From contig NZ_JBHYGG010000135.1 in assembly GCF_051859125.1 (NCBI RefSeq), positions 1 through 64,000 of the forward strand: a stretch of DNA of 64,000 nt, read 5' to 3'. Shown piece by piece: positions 25,767 through 33,675 of this stretch (its first letter is position 1; each line of letters begins with the position of its first letter). The notes beneath the pieces were generated by a model. It was not told the DNA's origin, ran no database searches, and worked only from the letters and a program-made list of their open reading frames with translations. Both the position numbers and the translations under genes were made by a program. Source of the stretch: Gemmata sp051859125. GTDB taxonomy: Bacteria > Planctomycetota > Planctomycetia > Gemmatales > Gemmataceae.

Positions 25767-26669
25767 TCAGTCCGCGGCCCAGAAGCGGATGATGCAGTAC
25801 AGCGCCTGGAACGCGTCCTTCAGGCCGATCTTTTTGCCCTCTTCGTAGGTGCGGCCCGAGTAGCTGATGGGCACCTCGTACACCCGCCACTTGGGCTGGC
25901 CCTTGCGCTTGCGGGCGATCTTCGCCGTCACCTCGGGCTCGAACCCGAACCGGTTGCTCTTGAGCGTCATCCCCTGGATGACCTCGCGGCGGAACACCTT
26001 GTAGCACGTCTCCATGTCGGTCAGGTTCAGGTTGGTGAACCAGTTCGACAGCATCGTGAGGCCCTTGTTGGCCACCGAGTGCCAGTAGTAGAGCACCCGG
26101 TGGCTCTCGCCGATGAACCGCGACCCGACGACCACGTCGGCCCGGCCGTCGAGGATCGGCTGGATCAGCTTCGGGTACTCGGCCGGGTCGTACTCCCAGT
26201 CGGCGTCCTGCACGATCACCAGGTCGCCGGTGCAGTGCTTGAACCCCTCGCGGAGCGCGGCCCCCTTGCCCATGTTCTTGGGCTGGTGGAACACGCGGAC
26301 GTTGTCGTACTGCTGCTCGATCTGGGCCAGGATCGCGGGGGTGCCGTCGGTCGAGAAGTCGTTGACCAGGATCAGTTCCTTGGGGATCGCCACGGCCTGG
26401 ACCCGGCGCACGAGTTCGCCCAGCCACCGCTCCTCGTTGAACACGGGGATGACGACGGACAGCTTGAACCCCGGCGGGATCGGGAAGATGCCGACGGTGC
26501 GGCACGCGGCGGTGCCCAGGAGCTTCTCCAGGATCTCGTACCGCCGCTCCGGGTGCGCTGCCAGGAAGGCCGCGAGCCGGGCGAACTCGCCGGCCCCGTC
26601 GTCGGTCGCATCGGCCGGCCGGTCCGCGGCGCGGGCCTCGGGTCCGTTCGTCGTCGCAGCGGTCATCAT
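25767..26669 (-). CDS. GT2-family glycosyltransferase (dolichol-phosphate mannosyltransferase-like)
   Basis: 300 residues. Start MMTAATTN at 26669 with GGAGG upstream. After a variable 65-residue head comes a GT-A fold: LSVVIPVFNEERWLGELVRRV, DFSTDGT (nucleotide-binding Asp), NMGKGAALREGF and the metal-binding DADWEYDP (D-x-D). RFGFEPEVTAKIAR resembles the bacterial DPM1-like acceptor region. There is no C-terminal membrane helix, so it probably transfers a sugar from a nucleotide sugar to polyprenyl phosphate at the inner face of the membrane. It is divergent from the DegT aminotransferase, so both may serve surface-glycan synthesis. Confidence 0.9.
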   Translation of the reverse strand: MMTAATTNGPEARAADRPADATDDGAGEFARLAAFLAAHPERRYEILEKLLGTAACRTVGIFPIPPGFKLSVVIPVFNEERWLGELVRRVQAVAIPKELILVNDFSTDGTPAILAQIEQQYDNVRVFHQPKNMGKGAALREGFKHCTGDLVIVQDADWEYDPAEYPKLIQPILDGRADVVVGSRFIGESHRVLYYWHSVANKGLTMLSNWFTNLNLTDMETCYKVFRREVIQGMTLKSNRFGFEPEVTAKIARKRKGQPKWRVYEVPISYSGRTYEEGKKIGLKDAFQALYCIIRFWAAD

Positions 26670-26764
26670 TCTGTTGCCTCCGGCACTCTGCGGGCGCGGC
26701 GGGCACTGTAGCACACCGGGCGTCCGGCCGTGCAACCCCAACCCCCCGCACCCTCGGGTCCGCC

Positions 26765-26793
26765 TTGACAGGCTTACCCCGCTAACGTAGGGA
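26765..26793 (+). promoter_or_regulatory. Sigma-70-type promoter for the DegT gene
   Basis: A perfect TTGACA (26765-26770), a 17-base spacer and TAGGGA (26788-26793) predict a start of transcription near 26800. This leaves a leader of about 65 bases before the GTG at 26865 and argues against the in-frame ATG at 26793. Confidence 0.55.
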
Positions 26794-26864
26794 TGGGCAA
26801 CTTTCGTCAACCCCCGGACCCGGGACGGACCCCGCGGCCCGCGCATCCCGGCAAGGAGCCGCAC

Positions 26865-28019
26865 GTGAGCACCACCCCCGCACCCGTCCCGCTGTGCGAC
26901 ATCAACGCCCGGTACCAGTTCCTGAAGCCGCAGATCGACGCGGCCGTGCTCCGGGTCGTCTCGTCGGGCCAGGCGATCCTGGGGCCGGAGGTCGCGGCGT
27001 TCGAGAAGGAGGCGGCCGCGTTCTGCGGGGCCGAGTTCGCCGTCGGGTGCGGGTCCGGGTCCGACGCGCTGGTGCTGGCCTTGCACGCCCTGGGCGTCGG
27101 CCCCGGCGACGAGGTCATCATCCCGCCGTTCACGTTCTTCGCGACCGCTGGGGCCGTGTGCCGGGTCGGGGCCACCCCGGTGTTCGCCGACATCGACCCG
27201 CTCACGTTCAACATCGACCCGGCCCAGATCGAGGCCAAGGTGACCCCGCGGACCCGGGCCGTGATCCCGGTCCACCTGTACGGCCAGTGCTGCGACATGG
27301 ACGCGATCTGGGAGGTCGCCGAGGGGCACCGGCTGTACGTCGTCGAGGACGCGGCCCAGTCGTTCGGGAGCGAGTACAAGGGCCGGCGGTGCGGCACCCT
27401 CGGGGCCGTCGCCGCGATGAGCTTCTACCCGACCAAGAACCTCGGCGCGTTCGGCGACGCCGGGCTGGTGACCACGAACAGCCCCGAGATCGACAAGAAG
27501 CTCCGGGCGCTGCGGGTCCACGGGTCCGAGGTGAAGTACTACCACAAGTACGTCGGGTACAACATGCGGCTCGACGCGGTCCACGCGGCCGCGCTGCGGG
27601 TGCAGCTCCCGCACGTCTCGAACTGGCTCAACGCCCGCGGCGAGGCGGCCAAGCGGTACGACCGGCTCATCGAGGAGGCGAGCCTGCACGGGTTCATGCG
27701 GCGGCCGGTCGCCAGGCCGGACCGGAAGCACACGTTCAACCAGTACGTCGTCCGCGTCCCCGGCACGCACCGCGACGCGCTGGTGAAGTACATGAAGGAC
27801 AACGCCGTCGGCGTCGAAGTGTACTACCCGCTGAGCCTGCACGAGCAGGAGTGCTTCAAGGACCTGGGGTACTGGACCGGCGACTTCCCGACGAGCGAGG
27901 AGGCGGCCGCGACCGTGCTCGCGCTGCCGATGTTCCCGGAGATCACCGAGGCCCAGCAGCGCCGGGTGGTCGAGGTGTGCGCCGCGTACCTGTCGCAGTC
28001 GCTCCGCAAGGCGGCGTGA
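26865..28019 (+). CDS. DegT/DnrJ/EryC1/StrS-family PLP aminotransferase
   Basis: 384 residues. GTG at 26865 is preferred because AAGGAG sits 6 bases upstream and the protein then starts VSTTPAPVPLCDINARYQFLKPQID, the usual family N-terminus. Motifs: GCGSGSDAL (PLP phosphate), PPFTFFATAGAV, the VVEDAAQSFGSEYKG aspartate region, and the Schiff-base lysine in SFYPTKNLGAFGDAG. The C-terminal domain has KHTFNQYVVRV. Such enzymes aminate nucleotide-linked keto-sugars. With the divergent GT2 gene it points to a cell-surface sugar pathway; the exact sugar is unknown. Confidence 0.93.
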   Translation: MSTTPAPVPLCDINARYQFLKPQIDAAVLRVVSSGQAILGPEVAAFEKEAAAFCGAEFAVGCGSGSDALVLALHALGVGPGDEVIIPPFTFFATAGAVCRVGATPVFADIDPLTFNIDPAQIEAKVTPRTRAVIPVHLYGQCCDMDAIWEVAEGHRLYVVEDAAQSFGSEYKGRRCGTLGAVAAMSFYPTKNLGAFGDAGLVTTNSPEIDKKLRALRVHGSEVKYYHKYVGYNMRLDAVHAAALRVQLPHVSNWLNARGEAAKRYDRLIEEASLHGFMRRPVARPDRKHTFNQYVVRVPGTHRDALVKYMKDNAVGVEVYYPLSLHEQECFKDLGYWTGDFPTSEEAAATVLALPMFPEITEAQQRRVVEVCAAYLSQSLRKAA

Positions 28020-28028
28020 CGCGGGGTT

Positions 28029-28163
28029 CAGGTGTCGGGAGTCAGGATTCAGGGAAAGACAAAGCACTGGAGCCCGGAGGGTCGGCGGACTTCCGCCGTT
28101 CCCTTCGGGCTCTCTTCTGTATTTCGTTTTGCCCGGATCCCGAATCCTGACTCCCGACACCTG
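28029..28163. repeat. 135-base STRR-type palindromic element
   Basis: Perfect 22-bp arms (28029-28050 and 28142-28163) surround an internally folded core. The arms are made of degenerate 7-base words (tcaggtg, tcgggag, tcaggat, tcaggga). The element fills the gap between the convergent DegT and FecR genes. Confidence 0.8.
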
Positions 28164-28177
28164 ACTCCTGCCCCCGC

Positions 28178-29611
28178 TCACTTCGCCCCGACGACGAGCT
28201 TGAGCGCGGGCGGGGGCAGGGTCGGGTGGTCGCGGCCGGCGAACCCGTGGACGTAGTCGTTGCGGCCGCTGCCCGGGGTGTCGCGGACGAGGATGAACGT
28301 CGCGTACCCGGTCCTGCGGGTGTTCAGGAACTCGGCCAGTTCCGGGGTGCTGACCGAGCACGGGCCGGACAGCACGCCCTGCTTGACGTGGAACTGGCCG
28401 ACGAACCGCGTTTTCGCCGGGTTCACGCCCGCGCCGCCCGGTGCGTTGGCCGGGGCGGTGTCCCACATCAGGTCGTTCTCGGGCCAGTTGTCGAGTGCCG
28501 GGTCCGTCACGCCGTACACCGAGAACGTGCTGTCCGGCACCTCGGACACGAACCCCATCCCGGTCGGGGTCTGGGTGAACGTGAGCGTGGCCGACAGCAC
28601 CCGCGCCCCGGCGAGGGGCGCGAGGTCGAGGCCGACGTAGGCCTTGCGGTGGTGGTCCGGGAGCCCCTTGGGCGTGCAGCACTTCACCAGCAGCAGCACG
28701 TCCGACCGGTTCAGAAGGTTCGGCTTGCCCGAGACGTACCCGTCCTTGCCGCGGCCGGCCGCGGTGCTCACGGTCACGAGCCGCTGGCCCGCCGGGAGGG
28801 CCGGCGGGGGCTCGACGGGCCGCGGGGACTCGGCCCGCGGGTCGATGGGCGTGGCGTCGTCCGGGGTGAACCGCATCCCGCGGCCGGTGAGCAGTTGCTC
28901 GACCTTCCCGGTCTTCCCGTGGGTCACGTCCACCCGGCCCTCGAACACCTGCACGTCGGACGTCTTCCCGTCGGTCACGCTGACGCCGAACTCGGTGCCC
29001 AGGTCCTTGAGCGACGCGCTGGGGGTGTCCACGAAGAACCCCTTGGCCGAGTCGGGGCACCGGGCGACGAGCCGGCCGGAGTGCAGCGTGCAGCGGTTCC
29101 CGGCCCGGAGTTCGAGGTCGGCCGGGCCCTCGAGTCGCAGCTCGGCGCCGTTGTCGAACACCACCTTGGCGACGCCCTCGGACAGCCGGAACCGGCCGGC
29201 CCCGAGCCGCGCCCCGGGCTCGGTCGGGAGCGTGCCGCTCTCCCACTTGCACCCGCTCGACTCGACGAGCCGGGCGAACTCGCGCCGCTGGTTGCCCGAG
29301 TACGCCGCGAACCCGACGCCGACGAGCACGCACGCGGCGACGGCCCACCCCGCGGCGCGGAGCAGGGACGGGCGGCCAACGGGCTCGGCCGGGCGGGGCG
29401 GTTCCGCGGGGCGGTCGGCGGGCGCGGCGCTGGCGAGCACGGCCGGGTCGCCCGCGGCCCACTTCAGCGAGGCGTGCAGGTTCAGGTACTCGGCGACGGC
29501 CCGGCGGGCGGCCGGGTCGGCGAGGGTCAGTTCTTCGAGCCGGCGGCCCTGCTCGGGGGCCAGGGTGCCCTCGACGAGCGCGGAGCAGAGCGCCTGCAGT
29601 TCGTCGGTCAT
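28178..29611 (-). CDS. FecR-like anti-sigma/regulator with C-terminal DNRLRE-like domain
   Basis: 477 residues. ATG at 29611 overlaps the sigma-factor stop (ATGA), indicating coupling. Residues 1-80 form the cytosolic helical head typical of planctomycete sigma partners (MTDELQALCSALVEGTLAPEQ). One membrane helix follows (about 95-115, GWAVAACVLVGVGFAAYSG). Then comes a FecR domain (about 150-260; VFDNGAELRLEGPADLEL, GRLVARCPDSAKGFFVDTPSA, GTEFGVSV, VFEGRVDV). The C-terminal 190 residues resemble the DNRLRE/CBM96 beta-sandwich (LSATLTFTQT, WPENDLMWDTAPA, EFLNTRRTGYATFIL). It probably senses a ligand outside and controls the ECF sigma factor. Confidence 0.88.
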   Translation of the reverse strand: MTDELQALCSALVEGTLAPEQGRRLEELTLADPAARRAVAEYLNLHASLKWAAGDPAVLASAAPADRPAEPPRPAEPVGRPSLLRAAGWAVAACVLVGVGFAAYSGNQRREFARLVESSGCKWESGTLPTEPGARLGAGRFRLSEGVAKVVFDNGAELRLEGPADLELRAGNRCTLHSGRLVARCPDSAKGFFVDTPSASLKDLGTEFGVSVTDGKTSDVQVFEGRVDVTHGKTGKVEQLLTGRGMRFTPDDATPIDPRAESPRPVEPPPALPAGQRLVTVSTAAGRGKDGYVSGKPNLLNRSDVLLLVKCCTPKGLPDHHRKAYVGLDLAPLAGARVLSATLTFTQTPTGMGFVSEVPDSTFSVYGVTDPALDNWPENDLMWDTAPANAPGGAGVNPAKTRFVGQFHVKQGVLSGPCSVSTPELAEFLNTRRTGYATFILVRDTPGSGRNDYVHGFAGRDHPTLPPPALKLVVGAK

Positions 29612-30138
29612 GCTCGGTTCTCCCGGGCCAGGGTGCGGGTCACGCACTCGTGGAGCGTGTGGCGGACGCGGGACAGTGCGCGGTACGTGGCCTCGACGGT
29701 CCGGTGCGCCCGCTTGGCGACGGCCTCGATGCTTCCCTCCTCAGTGTACCGGAGGCGGATCAACTCGCGCTGGTCGGGCGGGAGCTTGGCCAGGCACCCG
29801 GCCAGCGCCCGGGTCTGGTCCTCGAGCGCGCCGGCCGCGTCCTCGGTCTCGGCGGCGACCGCGGTGAGGAAGTCGTCGGAGAACTGGAGCCGGTCCCGCT
29901 GCCGCTTCTTCCGCCAGGCGAGCACCTGGTTCAGCGCGACCCGGCAGGCCCAGGCGGCGAAGTTCGTCCCCAGCTCGAACGAGTCGAACTCCCGCCACAG
30001 CACGAGGTTGGTGTTCTGGAGCACCTCTTCGGCGTCGGCGTGGTTCGGGACGAGCGTGTGGACGTAGACGAACAGCCGCCGCTGGTTCTGGGCGAGGAGG
30101 CGCACGAACTCATCGACGCGGCTGGTGGTTTCGCTCAT
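29608..30138 (-). CDS. ECF RNA polymerase sigma factor (planctomycete/verrucomicrobial family)
   Basis: 176 residues. Region 2 is seen in FVYVHTLVPNHADAEEVLQNTNLVLWREFDSFELGTNFAAWACRVALNQVLAWRKK split over residues 20-80. Region 4 follows: LPPDQRELIRLRYTEEGSIEAVAKRAHRTVEATYRALSRVRHTLHECV, with its helix-turn-helix. It directs transcription of a specific regulon, presumably including itself. The next gene, overlapping by 4 bases, encodes the FecR-like partner expected to hold or activate it. Confidence 0.93.
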   Translation of the reverse strand: MSETTSRVDEFVRLLAQNQRRLFVYVHTLVPNHADAEEVLQNTNLVLWREFDSFELGTNFAAWACRVALNQVLAWRKKRQRDRLQFSDDFLTAVAAETEDAAGALEDQTRALAGCLAKLPPDQRELIRLRYTEEGSIEAVAKRAHRTVEATYRALSRVRHTLHECVTRTLARENRA

Positions 30139-30247
30139 CGCCGGGGCTCCGCAGTATCAGAGCCCCTCGGACCGCAATTGGACGTGAATTCGGGCCGGAG
30201 CGGAACGGCCGGCGGCGCGGTGTCGGCCGCACCGCCGGCCGCGTGCG

Positions 30248-31726
30248 TCACGCCTTCGGCGCTTCGTTCTCCTCGGCGAGGGCCGGCGGGAGCAGGAACG
30301 ACAGCACCAGCGCCACGGCGTACACCGCCCCGCCGATGATCGCCGCGGCCTGCGCGACCCGGGCCGGGTTGCCCTCGACGTTCGTGAACATCGGGGCCAG
30401 GATCTCGGTGTTCAGCGTCGCGGCCATCGTGCCGAGCATGCGGCCGCCGACGTTCGTCGCGAACCCGCTCCCCGTGCCCCGCAGGTGGACCGGGAACACC
30501 TTCGGCAGGTACTCGCTGACGTAGCTGAACTGCGCCACGGTCAGCAGGCCGCAGAAGAAGATCGCGATGGCGAACACGGTGTAGTCGCCCTGGTAGAGCA
30601 CGAGGTACGCGACCGGGAACAGCACCACGCCGGGCAGCAGGAAGATGCGGATCAGCACGCGGCTGGCGACGTACAGGAGCAGGATGGCGAACAGGATCCG
30701 GCCCGTGAGGCCGCCGAGTTCTTGCCACCGCTGGAGGTTCCCGCGCTTCTCCTCGACGGCGTTGGAAATGGGCTTGCGGGCCGCGGCGAGTTCCTTCCCG
30801 GCGGCCTGCTTCTCCTCGGGCGTCGCCGCGGCCTCGAGCTTCTTCTCCGCGGCCCTCACCGCCGGGCCGTACTCCTTCTTGACCGGGTCGAGCGACGGCA
30901 GCCCCGGGGCCATCTGGAGCGGGGTGAGTTGCAGCGCCCCGAACGCGGCCGCGTACCCGCACGCCGAGAGCAGCGTGGTCACGACCGTGGTGCGGCGCAG
31001 TTCCGGCGAGAACAACTCGCCGAGCCGGGGCCGCTTCAGGGTGCCGGCGTCCTTCTTGGCCTTCCACACGCGGCTCTCGGGGACGAACGGCATCAGCAGC
31101 AGGATGAGGGCGCCGGGCACGAGCCCGGTGAGCAGCGTGTACCGCCACGCGGCGACGGTCGGCAGCGGCAGCCACGAGACGCCCTCCGGGTGCTCACGGA
31201 CGTACCCGACGATCTCGTTGAACACCTCGGTCACGAGGATGCCGCCGAGCGAGGCGCACGCGAGCGTCCACCCGATGGCGATCTCCCGCTGCCGCTTGTC
31301 CTGGAACAGTTCCGCCAGCCAAGTCACGGCGGCGATCAACTCGACGCACACGCCGATGAACGTCGTGCTGCGGAACAGCACGAGTTGCCACAGTTCGGTG
31401 CTGTACGCGGCCGCGACGGGCGACAGCGAGTACACGAGGATGCTGCCGACCATGACCGTCTTGCGGCCCAGGCGGTCGATGAGGAACCCGCCGAGCAGGC
31501 CGAACACGCCGCCGGCGAGCGCCGCGATCCAGAGCATGCGGCCGGCCCACAGCCGAACCTGGTCGTCGGTCGGGGGCACCTTGAGCAGTTCCGAGAGCGC
31601 CTGCGCCCCGATCACGGGGAACATCAGGAGTTCGTAGGTGTCGAACAGGAACCCGATGGCGGCGACGAGCAGCACGAGCCAGCGGGTCACGGGCTTCAGG
31701 CCCGGTGCGGGTGGGGCAAGCGACAC
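30248..31726 (-). CDS. MFS transporter with large central charged loop
   Basis: 492 residues, about 12 predicted membrane helices. The MFS signature between helices 2 and 3 is present (GGFLIDRLGRKTVMVGS), as is WTLACASLGG in the N-terminal half and HLRGTGSGFATNVGGR in the C-terminal half, placing it near the sugar/metabolite-porter branch. The loop between helices 6 and 7 is long, polar and helical (about 285-340, KKEYGPAVRAAEKKLEAA to KRGNLQRW). The substrate is unknown. It is upstream of the ECF sigma gene on the same strand, separated by 109 bases. Confidence 0.88.
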   Translation of the reverse strand: MSLAPPAPGLKPVTRWLVLLVAAIGFLFDTYELLMFPVIGAQALSELLKVPPTDDQVRLWAGRMLWIAALAGGVFGLLGGFLIDRLGRKTVMVGSILVYSLSPVAAAYSTELWQLVLFRSTTFIGVCVELIAAVTWLAELFQDKRQREIAIGWTLACASLGGILVTEVFNEIVGYVREHPEGVSWLPLPTVAAWRYTLLTGLVPGALILLLMPFVPESRVWKAKKDAGTLKRPRLGELFSPELRRTTVVTTLLSACGYAAAFGALQLTPLQMAPGLPSLDPVKKEYGPAVRAAEKKLEAAATPEEKQAAGKELAAARKPISNAVEEKRGNLQRWQELGGLTGRILFAILLLYVASRVLIRIFLLPGVVLFPVAYLVLYQGDYTVFAIAIFFCGLLTVAQFSYVSEYLPKVFPVHLRGTGSGFATNVGGRMLGTMAATLNTEILAPMFTNVEGNPARVAQAAAIIGGAVYAVALVLSFLLPPALAEENEAPKA

Positions 31727-32052
31727 AGAACGGGCTCCTGGCAGCGGGGAGGGGCGGCGGGGTGCGGGGCGGCGGCCCCGGCGGATTCGTTATAAGGGGC
31801 GGGGCATTCCCGCGTCCCGCGCACGCGGGACTGTTGCTTTCGGACAGCCCAGGCATAACGATGGTAGCGTCCCGGTCCGGGTTACCGGCCGGGGAGCCCA
31901 CCCCTTACAACCGTGTTTAGTGTTTAGTGTTTAGTGTTTAGTGTTTAGCAGTGCGTCCCCGGGTGAGCCACCTGCTCACGGCAGCCGTTGAGCACGCCGC
32001 TCCGAACTGAACACCAAACACTGAACACTAAACACTCCCCCCAGGAGTCCCC
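31727..32052. other. 326-base divergent intergenic region
   Basis: It separates the MFS gene (minus) from the DUF1080 gene (plus). It holds a small 7-bp-stem hairpin (31814-31831) and the 123-base heptamer-based palindromic element at 31914-32036. A TATAAC on the minus strand (31794-31789) could serve the MFS gene, without a recognisable -35. Confidence 0.5.
31914..32036. repeat. 123-base STRR-type element with five TGTTTAG heptamers
   Basis: TGTTTAG is repeated five times without change at 31914-31948. The right arm (32004-32036) read in reverse complement is a degenerate series of the same heptamer (AGTGTTT, AGTGTTC, GGTGTTC). The core has a small GTGAG/CTCAC hairpin. The AT-rich arms contrast strongly with the surrounding GC-rich DNA. 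The element ends 16 bases before the DUF1080 start codon. Confidence 0.85.
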
Positions 32053-32679
32053 ATGCGTCTCTCCCGTCTGCTGTTGGCCGCCGCGCTGGTCGCGTCGCTG
32101 GGCCTGAGCGCCCGCGCCGACGACACCGAAGCCTTCCTCAACCCCGACAACTGGCAGGGCCGGGGCGAGTTGTTCAAGATCGACGCCAAGGCCAAGACCA
32201 TCGTCGGCGAGACGACGGAGGACCCGAAGTACAACACGTTCTTCGCGACCAAGAAGAAGTACGGGGACTTCGAGCTGAGCTGCAAGATCCTGCTCCGCGA
32301 CGGGGTCGGCAACAGCGGCATCCAGATCCGCAGCGTGCTCAAGGACGACAAGAAGTTCGTGGTCCACGGGCCGCAGGTGGACGTGGGCAAGGGGTACTTC
32401 GGGGCGCTGTACGGCGAGGGCGTCGGCGGCTACCTGCTCAAGCCCAAGAAGGACGCGGCGAAGCCGACCGAGGCCAACGAGTACAAGATCGTCGTGAAGG
32501 GGAACCACGTCACCATTACCCTCAACGGCGAGGTGACCGTGGACGAGGACTTCCCGGACAACAAGGCGAAGAACCCGGCCCCGGCCGAGGGGGTGATCGC
32601 GCTCCAGATCCACGGCGGGTACCCGAAGATGAAGGTCGAGGTGACCGACATCAAGTTCACCGACCTGAGCAAGAAGTGA
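32053..32679 (+). CDS. Exported DUF1080 protein (3-keto-disaccharide hydrolase-like)
   Basis: 208 residues, AGGAG upstream, signal peptide MRLSRLLLAAALVASLGLSARA. The mature domain is a single DUF1080 jelly roll: FLNPDNWQGRGELFKID, KKYGDFELSCKILLRDGVGNSGIQIRS, EANEYKIVVKGNHVTITLNGEVTVD, GVIALQIHGGYPKMKVEVTDIKF. Proteins of this family act on 3-keto-glycosides or bind saccharides. It is followed 53 bases later by a TIM-barrel isomerase gene, so the two are likely co-transcribed, though a palindrome lies between them. Confidence 0.9.
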   Translation: MRLSRLLLAAALVASLGLSARADDTEAFLNPDNWQGRGELFKIDAKAKTIVGETTEDPKYNTFFATKKKYGDFELSCKILLRDGVGNSGIQIRSVLKDDKKFVVHGPQVDVGKGYFGALYGEGVGGYLLKPKKDAAKPTEANEYKIVVKGNHVTITLNGEVTVDEDFPDNKAKNPAPAEGVIALQIHGGYPKMKVEVTDIKFTDLSKK

Positions 32680-32688
32680 GTCCATCGG

Positions 32689-32712
32689 GCCCGCGGGCCG
32701 CGGCCCGCGGGC
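32689..32712. repeat. 24-bp perfect palindrome
   Basis: A perfect self-complementary sequence with no loop (first half gcccgcgggccg) lies between the DUF1080 gene and the isomerase-like gene. It could attenuate read-through or be a protein-binding site. Confidence 0.6.
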
Positions 32713-32732
32713 TCTTGACGAGGGTTCCCCCA

Positions 32733-33641
32733 ATGGACCGCCGCACGTTCCTGGCCGCCGGGGCCGCCCTCGCCGCCGGGGCACAGCCGAAGGCCGCGCC
32801 GCAGCCGACGAAGTTCCTCGTCGCGTGCATGACCCTGCCGTACGCGCGGTTCCCGCTCGTGCGGGCGCTCAAGGGGGTCCAGGCGGCCGGGTACAAGTAC
32901 GTCGCGTGGGGCACGACGCACGCCGAGGAGGGGGGCAAGAGCACCCCGGTGCTCGCGGCCGACGCCCCGCCGGAGCGGGCGAAGGAACTCGCCGCCCGGT
33001 GCAAGGACCTGGGCCTCGAAACCGTGATGATGTTCAGCGGCATCTACCCCGAGGCGAAGGACGGCCTGGAGGTGCTCACGCACCGGGTCAAGCAGGCCGG
33101 GGCCGCCGGGGTGCCGCAGGTCCTCACGTTCGGCCACACGAAGGGCGGCGACCGCAAGGTGTGGGTCGAGCGGCTCAAGGCGCTCGGGCCGGTCGCCAAG
33201 GACCACAACGTCACGCTGGTGGTGAAGCAGCACGGCGGCGACACCGGGACCGGTGTCGCGTGCGCCGGGATCACCCGCGAGGTCGACCACCCGAACGTGA
33301 AGGTCAACTACGACGCCGGGAACGTCCTCGACTACCTGAACAAGGACCCGATCCCCGACATCAGGGCGTGCGCCGGCGAGGTCCGCAGCTTCTGCATCAA
33401 GGACCACCGGAACTGGCCGCGGGACGAGGACTGCGGGCCGGGGTTCGGCGAGATCGACCACTACAAGCTGCTGGCCCCGGTCGCGTTCACCGGCCTGACG
33501 ATTCCCCTCGCGTGCGAGAACATCTCAGTCCCGCTCCTGCCCCGCCCGGACAAGCCCGAGGACGTGGACGCGAACGCGAAGCGCGCCCGCGAGTTCCTCG
33601 AACTCGTCCTCGCCGGGTTGCAGGCGGCAAAGCTCCCGTAG
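32733..33641 (+). CDS. Exported sugar phosphate isomerase/epimerase-like TIM barrel
   Basis: 302 residues. A short N-terminal export signal (MDRRTFLAAGAALAAGA; RRTFL matches a Tat motif) is followed by a xylose-isomerase-like TIM barrel: GVQAAGYKYVAWG, LAARCKDLGLETVMMFSG, VTLVVKQHGGDTGTG (metal-binding His), VKVNYDAGNVLDYLNKDP (Asp) and RSFCIKDHR (Lys/Asp-His). Family members isomerise or epimerise sugars, often 3-keto sugars, which fits the DUF1080 neighbour. Export of such an enzyme is common in planctomycetes. The substrate is not known. Confidence 0.88.
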   Translation: MDRRTFLAAGAALAAGAQPKAAPQPTKFLVACMTLPYARFPLVRALKGVQAAGYKYVAWGTTHAEEGGKSTPVLAADAPPERAKELAARCKDLGLETVMMFSGIYPEAKDGLEVLTHRVKQAGAAGVPQVLTFGHTKGGDRKVWVERLKALGPVAKDHNVTLVVKQHGGDTGTGVACAGITREVDHPNVKVNYDAGNVLDYLNKDPIPDIRACAGEVRSFCIKDHRNWPRDEDCGPGFGEIDHYKLLAPVAFTGLTIPLACENISVPLLPRPDKPEDVDANAKRAREFLELVLAGLQAAKLP

Positions 33642-33675
33642 GGCCCGCGGCACCGGAGCCGCTCACCGCCGCGCC

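Noticed and set aside
28178..29611. Annotating the FecR gene from an in-frame start at 29647
   Set aside because: The ATG at 29611 overlaps the sigma-factor stop as ATGA and gives the usual start of these proteins.
31914..31948. CRISPR-like direct repeats (five TGTTTAG units)
   Set aside because: The units are 7 bases with no spacers between them and are part of a palindromic element. No cas gene is present.
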